Source of the DNA: Herbidospora galbida
GTDB lineage: Bacteria; Actinomycetota; Actinomycetes; Streptosporangiales; Streptosporangiaceae
Direction of reading: 5' to 3'
Assembly (NCBI RefSeq): GCF_005233835.1
Contig: NZ_SZQA01000018.1
Coordinates: forward strand, 62,001-126,000
Length of the DNA stretch: 64,000 nucleotides
The notes beneath the pieces are model-generated. The model was given only the letters and a program-made list of their open reading frames with translations, was not told where the DNA came from and made no database searches. The stretch's first letter is position 1, and each line of letters begins with the position of its first letter. Positions 48,549-58,247 of this stretch are shown one piece after another. Made by a program: the position numbers and the translations under genes.

Positions 48549-48713
48549 TCACATGCAGACGACGAGGCTCGCGGTGCTCGTGGTGAGGCAGGCCGAGAAG
48601 CTGGCGGTGCTGCCGAGGCAGACGCCCCCGGCGCTGACGGTGCTGTAGATGCTGTTCGGTCCGGCGCCGGCGTCGCCGGAACCCTGGCCCTGGAGGTTGA
48701 GGACGTATCCCAT
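48549..48713 (-). CDS. Class III lanthipeptide precursor E (54 aa, three ring motifs)
   Basis: MGYVLNLQ leader box, Gly/Ala-rich spacer, then a core beginning near NSIY. Ring motifs: STVSAGGVC (Ser-x2-Ser-x4-Cys, one residue longer than usual), STASFSAC and STASLVVC (both Ser-x2-Ser-x3-Cys). It ends Cys-Met. The longest of the five peptides, with three rather than two predicted rings. No database check was possible. Confidence 0.85.
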   Translation of the reverse strand: MGYVLNLQGQGSGDAGAGPNSIYSTVSAGGVCLGSTASFSACLTTSTASLVVCM

Positions 48714-48743
48714 GGTCTTCTCTTTTCTGGTGAGGGAGATGGA

Positions 48744-48872
48744 CTAGCAGAGGGCGAGGCTGGTGGTGGAGAAGCAGGTGACCGGGCTCAGGAAGCTGAG
48801 CCAGGAGTCGGCGCCGTCGCCGGGGGCCTCGGCGGCGACCTTGGTGGCCTGCAGGTTCAGGACGTAGCTCAT
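48744..48872 (-). CDS. Class III lanthipeptide precursor D (42 aa)
   Basis: Leader box MSYVLNLQ, acidic/Ala-rich linker (KVAAEAPGDGAD), then ring motifs SFLSPVTC and STTSLALC, both Ser-x2-Ser-x3-Cys; the peptide ends on the last Cys. AAGGGAA lies upstream of the ATG at 48872. Same design as its neighbours. Confidence 0.87.
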   Translation of the reverse strand: MSYVLNLQATKVAAEAPGDGADSWLSFLSPVTCFSTTSLALC

Positions 48873-48896
48873 GAGTGGGGTTCCCTTCTCGGGGTC

Positions 48897-49031
48897 TCAG
48901 GTCCAGGGGCAGAGGAAGAGGCTGGCGCCGCTCTGGCAGTTGATCCAGCTGTTGGTCGAGAACGACAACGCCGCGTTGCGGTCGGCGTGGGCCGAGCGGG
49001 TGGTGTTCTGGAGGTTCAGGACGTAACCCAT
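48897..49031 (-). CDS. Class III lanthipeptide precursor C (44 aa)
   Basis: Leader box MGYVLNLQ, a linker with TTRSAHADRNAAL, then ring motifs STNSWINC and SGASLFLC, both Ser-x2-Ser-x3-Cys. It differs from the others by a three-residue C-terminal tail (Pro-Trp-Thr) after the final Cys. The ribosome site (GAGG) is weaker than those of its neighbours. Confidence 0.86.
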   Translation of the reverse strand: MGYVLNLQNTTRSAHADRNAALSFSTNSWINCQSGASLFLCPWT

Positions 49032-49050
49032 GGGTGGTGCCTCGCTTTCG

Positions 49051-49170
49051 CTAGCAGATGGAGATGCTCCAGTTGGAGAAGCAGAGCGACAGGCTGGGCG
49101 TGCTGGGCATGAGCGCGGTCTGGTCGGCCGACTCGGCGGCGATGCCCTGCAGGTTCAGGACGTACGACAT
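49051..49170 (-). CDS. Class III lanthipeptide precursor B (39 aa)
   Basis: Leader box MSYVLNLQ, linker GIAAESADQTALMP, then ring motifs STPSLSLC and SNWSISIC, both Ser-x2-Ser-x3-Cys; the peptide ends on the last Cys. GGAAAGGAA precedes the ATG. Same length and layout as precursor A but a different core. Confidence 0.88.
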   Translation of the reverse strand: MSYVLNLQGIAAESADQTALMPSTPSLSLCFSNWSISIC

Positions 49171-49186
49171 GGCGGTTCCTTTCCGG

Positions 49187-49306
49187 TCAGCAGAGGAAGA
49201 GGGTCAGCCCGCTGATGCAGAACGACGGGCTGAGGCTGGACGGGCCCATGAGCTGGGCGGGTTCCTTGGAGACCTCGCGGGCCTGGAGGTCGAGCACGAA
49301 GGCCAT
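49187..49306 (-). CDS. Class III lanthipeptide precursor A (39 aa)
   Basis: Leader box MAFVLDLQ, linker EVSKEPAQLMGP, then ring motifs SSLSPSFC (Ser-x2-Ser-x3-Cys) and SGLTLFLC (Ser-x2-Thr-x3-Cys), ending on Cys. SapB has the same SSLS-x3-C arrangement in its second ring. It starts 40 bases after the LanKC stop with AAAGGAA upstream. The LDLQ box is the recognition element for class III kinase-lyases. Confidence 0.9.
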   Translation of the reverse strand: MAFVLDLQAREVSKEPAQLMGPSSLSPSFCISGLTLFLC

Positions 49307-49346
49307 CGGGGTGTTCCTTTCTGTGACGGGTGGAGCGGTGGGGTGG

Positions 49347-51932
49347 TCACCTCCCCGTGAACGGCCGCAGGAAGGGCAGCAGCTCCAGGGAGGGGTCACG
49401 GAGCGCGGCGAGCGCGTGGAGGATGCCGGCGGCGCCGGTGCCGAAGTCCATCGACAGCCGCATCAGCTGATCGCCGGGGAAGGCGACCTCTCCGCGCAGC
49501 CCGACCATGTGCAGCTTCAGCCGCTCGCGCTTGACCGCGATCAGGCCGTCGAGGGTCGGGTCGCCGGGGTAGTGGTCGCGCAGGTGGTTCAGGAAGCCCA
49601 TCTGGCCGGCCGTGCCGTAGAAGACCATCGGGCAGATGTGGAACTCGGCGTGCCCGGCGCGGCGGAGCCCGTCGAGCGAGGTGAGCAGGTCGTCGCGGCG
49701 CCGGTGGCGCAGCAGCTCGGCCAGCGCCAGCCCGACCCCCGCCGACCCGAGCCCGATGTACGGCATCAGCCGCCACCCCTCGTCGACCAGCAGCGAGTCG
49801 CCCTCGGTCGTGGTGCAGCAGTCGAGGTCGAGCCTGATGGCGTGCTCGGCGGCGTCGAGGTGGGCGGGGTCGCCGGTCTCCTCGTAGAGGCGGGTGAACA
49901 GCAGTGACGAGCCCGAGGTGCCGTGCAGCAGGCCGGCCTTGCGGTGGCGGCCGGTCTCGTCGACCGGTTTGGGGGGATCGTGGCGCAGCCGGTCGGCCAG
50001 GTCGGCGGCGATCTTGATGGCGAGGTCGCGGCGGCCCGGGTCGTCGAGTTTCCTGGCGAAGTAGAGCTGGGTGAGCGCGACGCCGCTGACGCCGGTCATG
50101 ATCTCGTCGGCCATCTGCGGGGTGCCGCTCCGCTCGATGACGCCGAGCACCTCCAGGGCGGCGTCGCGGTTGCCGATCTCCTCGAAGGCGTAGGCGATGC
50201 CGTGGAGGCCGTCGTAGAGGCCGAGGCGGTGCAGGCCTTTGTGCTCACGGACCCGGCTGAGCAGCCATTCCTCGTGTTCCTCGCGGCGGCCGTAGCCCGC
50301 CTTGGCCATCGCGTAGAGCACGCCGGCCGCGCCGTAGCCGAAGCCGAGACCGCCGAGGTTGAACTGCTCGACGTCGCCGGGGAACAGCCGGTCGTCGCGG
50401 TCGGGGGTGGCGCTGGCCCAGACGGTCTTGGCCACGGAGTCCTCGATCTCCCGCCAGTCGCCGCTCTCGATCAGCCGGGCCGAGCGGGCCATCTGCTCGG
50501 GCGTGCCGGCGAAGTCGGACGGGCCCAGGTCGAGCAGGTCGAGCACCTGCTCACCCCAGCCGGCCGGCACCGGGAAGCGCTGCTCCACGAACCGCACGAG
50601 CGCCTCGGCGCGGGTGCTGTCGAGCGTGAACAGCACGGTCAGCGGCACGAACGGGGCGACCTTCAGGCAGCCCAGCGCATAGCGGTCGGCCGCCAGGGCG
50701 TCGCGCTGGTCGGGCGGCACGAAGCCGGGGGCGCCCATGCCGATCCGCTGCTCGGCGGCGGCGTAGGTGGACAGCTCGAAGTCGATCAGCTTGACCCTGC
50801 CGTCTTCGGTGATCATCACGTTGTTGGGGTGGAGGTCGCCGAACGCGATGCCGCGTTCGTGCAGCCGGCCGACCACCTCGACGATCTGGTCGGTGGTGTC
50901 GACCGCCCAGGCGGTGAACTCGGCGATCTCCTCCTCGCTGGGGTCGGCCTTGATGAGGGGCGCCCGCAGGATCATGCGCTTGTTGAACGTGACGCCGTCG
51001 ACCAGTTCCTGGACGAGGAAGTGGTGCTCCCAGAGCTGGAAGTAGTCGTAGACGTCGACCACCGCGTCGAGGTCGGCCAGCTTGCCGAGGAACTCGTGCT
51101 CGCGCTTCAACCGGCTGACCGCGTCGCGGCCCTTCTGGTCGAGCCCGGCGCCCGGCCGGGCCTCCTTCAGCACGACCTTCCGGCCGGTGGCCTTCTCGAC
51201 GGCGACGTAGAGCCCGCCGCCGTTCGAGAAGTGCATGGCCGACTCGATCTCGTACGGGAAGTCGGCCGGCGCCTCGTTCGACTGCCGCTCCTCCAGATGG
51301 GGCGCCAGCCAGGCCGGCGGCGACACCCAGTCGGGCACGTAGAAGACCGGGTCACGCCGGTCGACGACGAGCTCGCCGTCGGGGTCTTCGATGGCCATCG
51401 CCGGCTCGCCGAGCTCGTTGCGGGTCATCCGCTCGACGAAGCCGCCGTAGCGCAGGTAGAGCGGCCCGTCCTTCCAGCGCAGGTCGGACAGGATGTAGGG
51501 ACCGCCCATGCCTTCGAGCAGCGGGCCGAGGTCGTCGAGGATCTCGCGCAGCCGGTCGTCGTCGGCGGGGTAGATCGTCATGAACTTGCCGCTGCCGCCG
51601 CGGTCGGCGTACTTGAGGTTGCGCCCGATGAAGGCCGCCTCGCTGACCAGGAACTTGAAGCTGACCTTCGCGTCGAGGCAGTAGCGGCTCACGATGTCGA
51701 GCACCTGCTGGGCGTTCTCCCGCCGGGCCGAGACGTGGATCTTCCACCCCTGGGGCGGCAACTCGACCGAGGCGCACATGACGTTGAACCACGGCCCCTT
51801 CCGCCCGGTCACCCAGCCTTCCGGGGCCGCCTCCCCGGCCTGCCGATAACCCGCCTGCGTCGCGGCCCAGGTGTGGGACTCGTCGTAGAAGAGGCGATCG
51901 GCGAAACAGTACTCGATGTATTGGAGTTTCAT
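49347..51932 (-). CDS. Class III lanthipeptide synthetase LanKC (RamC/AmfT-like)
   Basis: 861 residues from ATG 51932; the family begins with an aromatic Tyr-Cys-x-Ala-Asp stretch like YIEYCFADRLFYDE. The N-terminal phospho-Ser/Thr lyase domain (about 1-215) is followed by a kinase domain: VVLKEARP (ATP Lys about 256), GDLHPNN (about 365) and IDFE (about 383). The C-terminal LanC-like domain (about 490-861) has LYDGLHGIAYAFEEIG and GLLHGTSGSS but lacks the zinc-binding Cys-Cys-His set, as in class III. It phosphorylates, eliminates and cyclises Ser/Thr and Cys of the peptides encoded just downstream. Confidence 0.95.
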   Translation of the reverse strand: MKLQYIEYCFADRLFYDESHTWAATQAGYRQAGEAAPEGWVTGRKGPWFNVMCASVELPPQGWKIHVSARRENAQQVLDIVSRYCLDAKVSFKFLVSEAAFIGRNLKYADRGGSGKFMTIYPADDDRLREILDDLGPLLEGMGGPYILSDLRWKDGPLYLRYGGFVERMTRNELGEPAMAIEDPDGELVVDRRDPVFYVPDWVSPPAWLAPHLEERQSNEAPADFPYEIESAMHFSNGGGLYVAVEKATGRKVVLKEARPGAGLDQKGRDAVSRLKREHEFLGKLADLDAVVDVYDYFQLWEHHFLVQELVDGVTFNKRMILRAPLIKADPSEEEIAEFTAWAVDTTDQIVEVVGRLHERGIAFGDLHPNNVMITEDGRVKLIDFELSTYAAAEQRIGMGAPGFVPPDQRDALAADRYALGCLKVAPFVPLTVLFTLDSTRAEALVRFVEQRFPVPAGWGEQVLDLLDLGPSDFAGTPEQMARSARLIESGDWREIEDSVAKTVWASATPDRDDRLFPGDVEQFNLGGLGFGYGAAGVLYAMAKAGYGRREEHEEWLLSRVREHKGLHRLGLYDGLHGIAYAFEEIGNRDAALEVLGVIERSGTPQMADEIMTGVSGVALTQLYFARKLDDPGRRDLAIKIAADLADRLRHDPPKPVDETGRHRKAGLLHGTSGSSLLFTRLYEETGDPAHLDAAEHAIRLDLDCCTTTEGDSLLVDEGWRLMPYIGLGSAGVGLALAELLRHRRRDDLLTSLDGLRRAGHAEFHICPMVFYGTAGQMGFLNHLRDHYPGDPTLDGLIAVKRERLKLHMVGLRGEVAFPGDQLMRLSMDFGTGAAGILHALAALRDPSLELLPFLRPFTGR

Positions 51933-51980
51933 GCGCACCGTCCTGGGACCGTTTACCGGGGCTTCGGAGGAACTGATTAA

Positions 51981-52066
51981 TACGGTACTCGGCGGCGTTT
52001 GAATGTCCAATTACGGTACGTGTCATTCATATTCTCGGGGGCCCGGTTCAGACGGGCGTTTGAATG
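51981..52066 (-). promoter_or_regulatory. LanKC promoter with two families of direct repeats
   Basis: On the minus strand TTGGAC (52005-52010) and TACCGT (51982-51987) are spaced 17 bases and fit a sigma-70-type promoter. TACGGTAC occurs at 51981-51988 and 52012-52019 (31 bases apart), and GGCGTTTGAATG at 51994-52005 and 52055-52066 (61 bases apart). Copies overlap the -10 and the spacer, which suits binding of a response regulator. Confidence 0.6.
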
Positions 52067-52568
52067 CGCGCGGGAATCGGGTGTGCGCGGTCGGTTATTT
52101 CGGCCGCAGGCTACCGCAGGTTACGGAACTCTGTTGCGGTTGGCCAGCACCGCAGGTAGAGTACTCAACTTTCGGCCGGTGAGGTTGCGGAGAGTTACGC
52201 GGGCGGAGAAAAAATCATGCGTTTTGCTCCGCACCGAAAGACCGAAAAACCGCCCGGGCCGACGAGAGCCTATTGCTTCGGCGCAACACGAAAGAAGGGC
52301 GGCCGGATTATTTCGCCACTCGGCGAAACACCGGCGCCGACGCTTCCGTGATCCGGCTCACGCAATTTCGGAGCCGGGCGAAAAACGAACCACCCGCTAT
52401 TTCGGCGGCCGGTGAAACATCCATTCTTGAGATAAGCCCGAGCCCGGCCACACCCGGAAACCGGCCTGCTGTCGGCAAGGCCAGAGGTCATGCGTCAGGG
52501 AGGCGCCGGCACGCGGGTCAGATGGCAGAGCGACCCGCGCCGAGGCGGCTTCGCCGTGGCAGGGCGAT
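52067..52568. other. Intergenic region without a convincing gene
   Basis: Upstream of the LanKC promoter. Several short frames exist on both strands but none shows codon bias, a ribosome site or a recognisable product. The first 350 bases are poorer in GC than the rest of the window. I see no RNA gene or operator here. Confidence 0.6.
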
Positions 52569-52740
52569 ATCGCTTCCCGCCGCAAAGGCGCGGGGGAACG
52601 GCGGGCTTGGGCATTCGCATCGCTCCCCGCCGCAAAGGCACAGGTCGAACGACAGGCCGCTCGTATCGCTCCCCGTCGCAAAGGCGCAGGTCGAACGACA
52701 GGCCAGGCCGCTCGCATCGCCTTCCCCAGCGCAAGGTGAG
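52569..52740. repeat. Four degenerate intergenic repeats of 46-51 bp
   Basis: Units beginning at 52569, 52619, 52665 and 52716 share ATCGCTYCCCGYCGCAAAGG followed by GCRCAGGTCGAACGACAGGC in the middle two copies. The first is divergent and the last truncated. Periods are 50, 46 and 51 bases, so it is not CRISPR (no constant spacing or clean repeat borders). It may be a family of dispersed intergenic repeats. Confidence 0.6.
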
Positions 52741-52897
52741 GTCATGGGTCAGGTGGCTGGGTCTGGTTCCTTGCCAGGCCTCCTCGGCGTTGCGGGGCGA
52801 GGCGGGAGCGGGTGGTTGGCGCCGGATGCGGTGGGGAGCAGGAGCGGTGGGCGGGGTTGGGGGGCGGAGCCGTAACGGAAGAAGGGTGGGAAATGGT

Positions 52898-53093
52898 GGA
52901 AGCCGCCCGGTACGGACCGGGCGTGCTTCTTGGGTGAGGCGTAGTTGCTTCGCGAGCAGGGTGGAAAACGGCGGAAGCCGCCCGGTACGGACCGGGCGTG
53001 CTTCTTGGGTGAGGCGTAGTTGCTTCGCGAGCAGGGTGGAAAACGGCGGAAGCCGCCCGGAACGGACCGGGCGGCTTCCTGGGTGGGACGTGG

Positions 53094-53110
<17 letters not shown>
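52898..53110. repeat. 75-bp tandem repeat derived from the 3' end and terminator of acnA
   Basis: Units start at 52898, 52973 and 53048, exactly 75 bases apart; the third is the native aconitase terminator plus stop region. Each earlier copy contains an altered hairpin (GGAAGCCGCCCGG and a mispaired partner) and the sequence GCTTCGCGAGCAGGG, which copies the last aconitase codons. Bases 52884-52897 look like the edge of an older copy. Confidence 0.85.
53048..53079 (-). terminator. Rho-independent terminator of acnA
   Basis: GGAAGCCGCCCGG (53048-53060) and CCGGGCGGCTTCC (53067-53079) form a perfect 13-bp stem with a 6-nt loop, 15 bases past the aconitase stop. Confidence 0.85.
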
Positions 53111-55832
<2,722 letters not shown>

Positions 55833-55910
55833 GAAGTCTCGCCTCCCCAAAGGTTCTCTGTTGACAACTCGCCCGGCCATCCTCCCGTACGCACAGGAGG
55901 GGTTGATCGG

Positions 55911-55929
55911 TCAGGCTCGCCTAACCTTG
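55911..55929. promoter_or_regulatory. Candidate iron box (DmdR/IdeR-like) upstream of acnA
   Basis: TCAGGCTCGCCTAACCTTG matches the consensus TTAGGTTAGCCTAACCTAA at 14 of 19 positions. It lies about 80 bases before the aconitase start, near the expected -10/transcription start region. Iron-box control of an Fe-S enzyme would be logical, but the match is partial. Confidence 0.4.
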
Positions 55930-55939
55930 GGCGAATATC

Positions 55940-55953
55940 TCTTGATGTCAAGA
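55940..55953. promoter_or_regulatory. Palindrome overlapping the acnA -35
   Basis: TCTTGA-TG-TCAAGA is a 14-bp inverted repeat; on the minus strand it contains TTGACA, a perfect -35, with a plausible AGGTTA box 18 bases downstream. A regulator bound here would control acnA. Its identity is unknown. Confidence 0.6.
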
Positions 55954-55975
55954 TATCGCATTCTCGCGGGGGATC

Positions 55976-56695
55976 TCACATCGGCATGAGGCGCAGGAAG
56001 AGCAGCGCGAACACGGCGACCGACAGCGTCGGCGCGAGGATCTTGGTCTCGAACTTCCGGCCGGTCTTCAGCCCCCAGTCCCACGGCAGCAGCCACTTGT
56101 GCTTGAGCGGCCACAGCACCGGGCACCCCCGCTCGGTCAGGCAGTCGCCCAGGACGTGGACGAAACACCCGATCCCGATCGCGAACCCCAGCCAGGCATA
56201 GGTCACCCCCAGCCCCCAGAAGGCGGCGAATATCCCCCCGGTCAGCACGATATTGACCACCGCCGAAGCGATCTTGTTCCCCGGTACGCCGATGCCCACC
56301 GCGCGTAACGCGAGCCCGATCGACAGCACGACGAGGATGTCCTGCCCCACGGTGAAGCGCTCGGCCAGCAGGTGGGCCCCCACCCCCATGAGGATCGCGA
56401 ACAGCAGCGAGTGGGTCGCCTTGCGATGCCCCCCGCTGACGAAGTTCACGCCCTTACTGAGCAGCCACGTGACCGGACCGAACGTCTGCGCGATCGTGGC
56501 GCTGGGGTGATCGAGGTCGGGCAGCATGGCCGCCCCAGCGCAGATGATCGCCCCCGCGATCAACTCGGCCGGGGACATCGCGGTGGCGAACGCCAGCGAC
56601 GGCTGAAAGTCGAACACCGAGGGCAGCGCCTGTAACCCGGGCGCGATGCCCAGCCAGACGATCGCCCCGGTCAGCGCGTGGGAATGGCCCATCAT
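55976..56695 (-). CDS. YdjM/DUF457-like membrane-bound metal-dependent hydrolase
   Basis: 239 residues with about five membrane segments. Metal-binding motifs fit the family: GHSHALTGA at the start, LPDLDHPSAT, GGHRKATHSLLF and HVLGDCLTERG. Members are inner-membrane proteins of unknown reaction. Start at ATG 56695; the next ATG is three bases on. A 16-bp palindrome lies directly upstream. Confidence 0.8.
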   Translation of the reverse strand: MMGHSHALTGAIVWLGIAPGLQALPSVFDFQPSLAFATAMSPAELIAGAIICAGAAMLPDLDHPSATIAQTFGPVTWLLSKGVNFVSGGHRKATHSLLFAILMGVGAHLLAERFTVGQDILVVLSIGLALRAVGIGVPGNKIASAVVNIVLTGGIFAAFWGLGVTYAWLGFAIGIGCFVHVLGDCLTERGCPVLWPLKHKWLLPWDWGLKTGRKFETKILAPTLSVAVFALLFLRLMPM

Positions 56696-56710
56696 GTCGT
56701 GATCACGACA
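56695..56710. promoter_or_regulatory. 16-bp palindrome at the start of the YdjM-like gene
   Basis: TGTCGTGATCACGACA is a perfect palindrome sharing its first base with the start codon. It has some resemblance to Crp/Fnr-type sites (central TGATCA) but is not a clean match. Confidence 0.45.
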
Positions 56711-56737
56711 CGGCAGCGTACGGCAAAGGTATGACAA

Positions 56738-56937
56738 AACCCGCGAGCCACACCCACTCGGTCAAGCTCGGGATTTCGATCTTGCGCCTTGAATCTGCCC
56801 AAATAAACAAGACGGGATCGCTCCGCTCCAAGAGCACCCCCCAGCCCTCTCAGCGCGGAACAATCCCGTCTCTGCCCAATGTAACGGAGCGGTCTCGGTA
56901 CCTGTTCCCTGAGATCCCATCTTTTTTCGTGACTTGA
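56738..56937 (+). ncRNA. Candidate structured small RNA with C-rich loop and terminator
   Basis: AGACGGGAT (56810-56818) pairs with ATCCCGTCT (56863-56871); inside, TCCGC pairs with GCGGA and AGAG with CTCT around a loop containing CCCCCC. A second stem GGTCTCGG/CTGAGATC (from 56891) is followed by TTTTTT near 56931, a plus-strand terminator. No gene is found in this 277-nt gap. The C-rich loop recalls actinobacterial 6C RNA, but only one such loop is seen. A minus-strand terminator is the main alternative. Confidence 0.35.
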
Positions 56938-57014
56938 GTCACTTGTGGCTTTAGCTTGTCGACGACATGTTCTCGATATATCTTTGAGGCATCGCGTAAC
57001 ACTCTGGAGGAAAC

Positions 57015-57740
57015 ATGACCAACGCACACGCAGCGGGCGGCCCCTGGGCCCACCCCCACGAGTTCCACCGGGAGCTCCGCAACCTCAAGGCCGCGCTCAA
57101 AGACAACCTGCGCGGCCTCGCCGCCACCTGGGAGACCTCCGGCGGCGGCCCGCACGACCATCGCCATCGAGGTCACCGCGGCGGCCGGGGCGGCCCCTGG
57201 GGCGGCGGTCCGGGGTTCGGCCCCGGCGGGCCCTTCGGTCCGGGCTTCCCGTTCGGGCCGCGCGGCTTCGGCCGGGGGCGCAAGGCCAAGCGGGGCGACG
57301 TCCGCGCCGCGATCCTGGCCCTGCTGTCGGAGGAGCCGCGCAACGGCTACCAGATCATCCAGGAGATCGCCGAGCGGTCGCAGGGCGGCTGGAAGCCCAG
57401 CCCCGGCGCGGTCTACCCGGCGCTCCAGCAGCTCACCGACGAGGGGCTGGTGCGCTCGGAGGAGGCCGACGGCCGCAAGACCTTCACGCTCACCGACGCC
57501 GGCCGCGCCTACGTCGCCGAGCACCAGGACGAGGTCCGCGCTCCGTGGGAGGAGATGACTCCCGACATCGGAGACAACGTCCACGAATTGTTTGATTTGT
57601 CGCGTCAGGCCGCGTCCGCTTTGTTCCAAATCGCGCAGACTGGAAGTGAGAGCCAGGTGCGTCAGGCCAAGAAGATCCTGGCCGAGACCCGGCGCAAGCT
57701 CTACCAGGTCCTGGCCGACGGCGACACCGACGAGGAGTAG
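57015..57740 (+). CDS. PadR-family transcriptional regulator with Gly-rich N-terminus
   Basis: 241 residues. The first 95 are helical then Gly/His/Phe/Pro-rich (GGPGFGPGGPFGPGF), the rest is a PadR winged helix: AAILALLSEEPRNGYQIIQ, PSPGAVYPALQQLTDEGLV, RKTFTLTDAGRAYV. GGAGGAA precedes the ATG. It is followed immediately by a DUF1707 gene, a common actinobacterial pairing. The upstream GATATATC element near 56972 may be its operator. Confidence 0.9.
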   Translation: MTNAHAAGGPWAHPHEFHRELRNLKAALKDNLRGLAATWETSGGGPHDHRHRGHRGGRGGPWGGGPGFGPGGPFGPGFPFGPRGFGRGRKAKRGDVRAAILALLSEEPRNGYQIIQEIAERSQGGWKPSPGAVYPALQQLTDEGLVRSEEADGRKTFTLTDAGRAYVAEHQDEVRAPWEEMTPDIGDNVHELFDLSRQAASALFQIAQTGSESQVRQAKKILAETRRKLYQVLADGDTDEE

Positions 57741-57749
57741 TGACCCGTC

Positions 57750-58223
57750 ATGACCGCTGACCGTGTTCCGCCCGCCGCGATGCGCATCGGCGACAAGGAG
57801 CGCGACGAGGTGACCGTCTTCCTGCACGACGCGTTCGCGCAGGGGCGGCTCAGCCGCGAGGAGCTCGACGAGCGCCTCGACGTCACGCTCGCCGCCAAGA
57901 CCGCCGGTGACCTGGGCGTCGTCCTGGCCGACCTGCCCGGCGGGCAGGGGGTCGGCGCGCCTCCGGTCCCGAAGGTCCAGTCGCCTCCGGGGATCGACAT
58001 GGGCAATTGGGGATACCACCTGGCCCGTCCGCCGCACGCCCGCGTCCGGCGCGGACCGGGGATCGGGCCGTTCGTGCCCTTGATCGTCGTCGCGATGATC
58101 GCGATGATCCTTACGGGTGCGGTGTTCACGGTGTTCAAGATCCTGTTCCTCCTGTGGATCATCTCGCTGGTCGTGGGGGCGGCCACGCGGCACGGACGCC
58201 GTACACCCACGCGCCACAGGTAG
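57750..58223 (+). CDS. DUF1707 and membrane-domain protein
   Basis: 157 residues: the N-terminal DUF1707 (SHOCT-like) motif MRIGDKERDEVTVFLHDAFAQG and GRLSREELDERLD, a proline-rich linker, then two adjacent membrane segments (FVPLIVVAMIAMILTGAVFT and FKILFLLWIISLVVG) and a basic tail. It starts nine bases after the PadR stop, so the two are in one operon. Function unknown. Confidence 0.87.
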   Translation: MTADRVPPAAMRIGDKERDEVTVFLHDAFAQGRLSREELDERLDVTLAAKTAGDLGVVLADLPGGQGVGAPPVPKVQSPPGIDMGNWGYHLARPPHARVRRGPGIGPFVPLIVVAMIAMILTGAVFTVFKILFLLWIISLVVGAATRHGRRTPTRHR

Positions 58224-58247
58224 GCCGTCGCACGGGGGAGTTCGAGA

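Noticed and set aside
51999-52875. Short plus-strand frames upstream of LanKC
   Set aside because: No ribosome sites, no codon bias, and they run through the repeat region; more likely non-coding.
56738-56937. Firm identification as 6C RNA
   Set aside because: 6C RNA has two C-rich loops; only one is seen here and the gene context differs, so only a tentative structured-RNA call is made.
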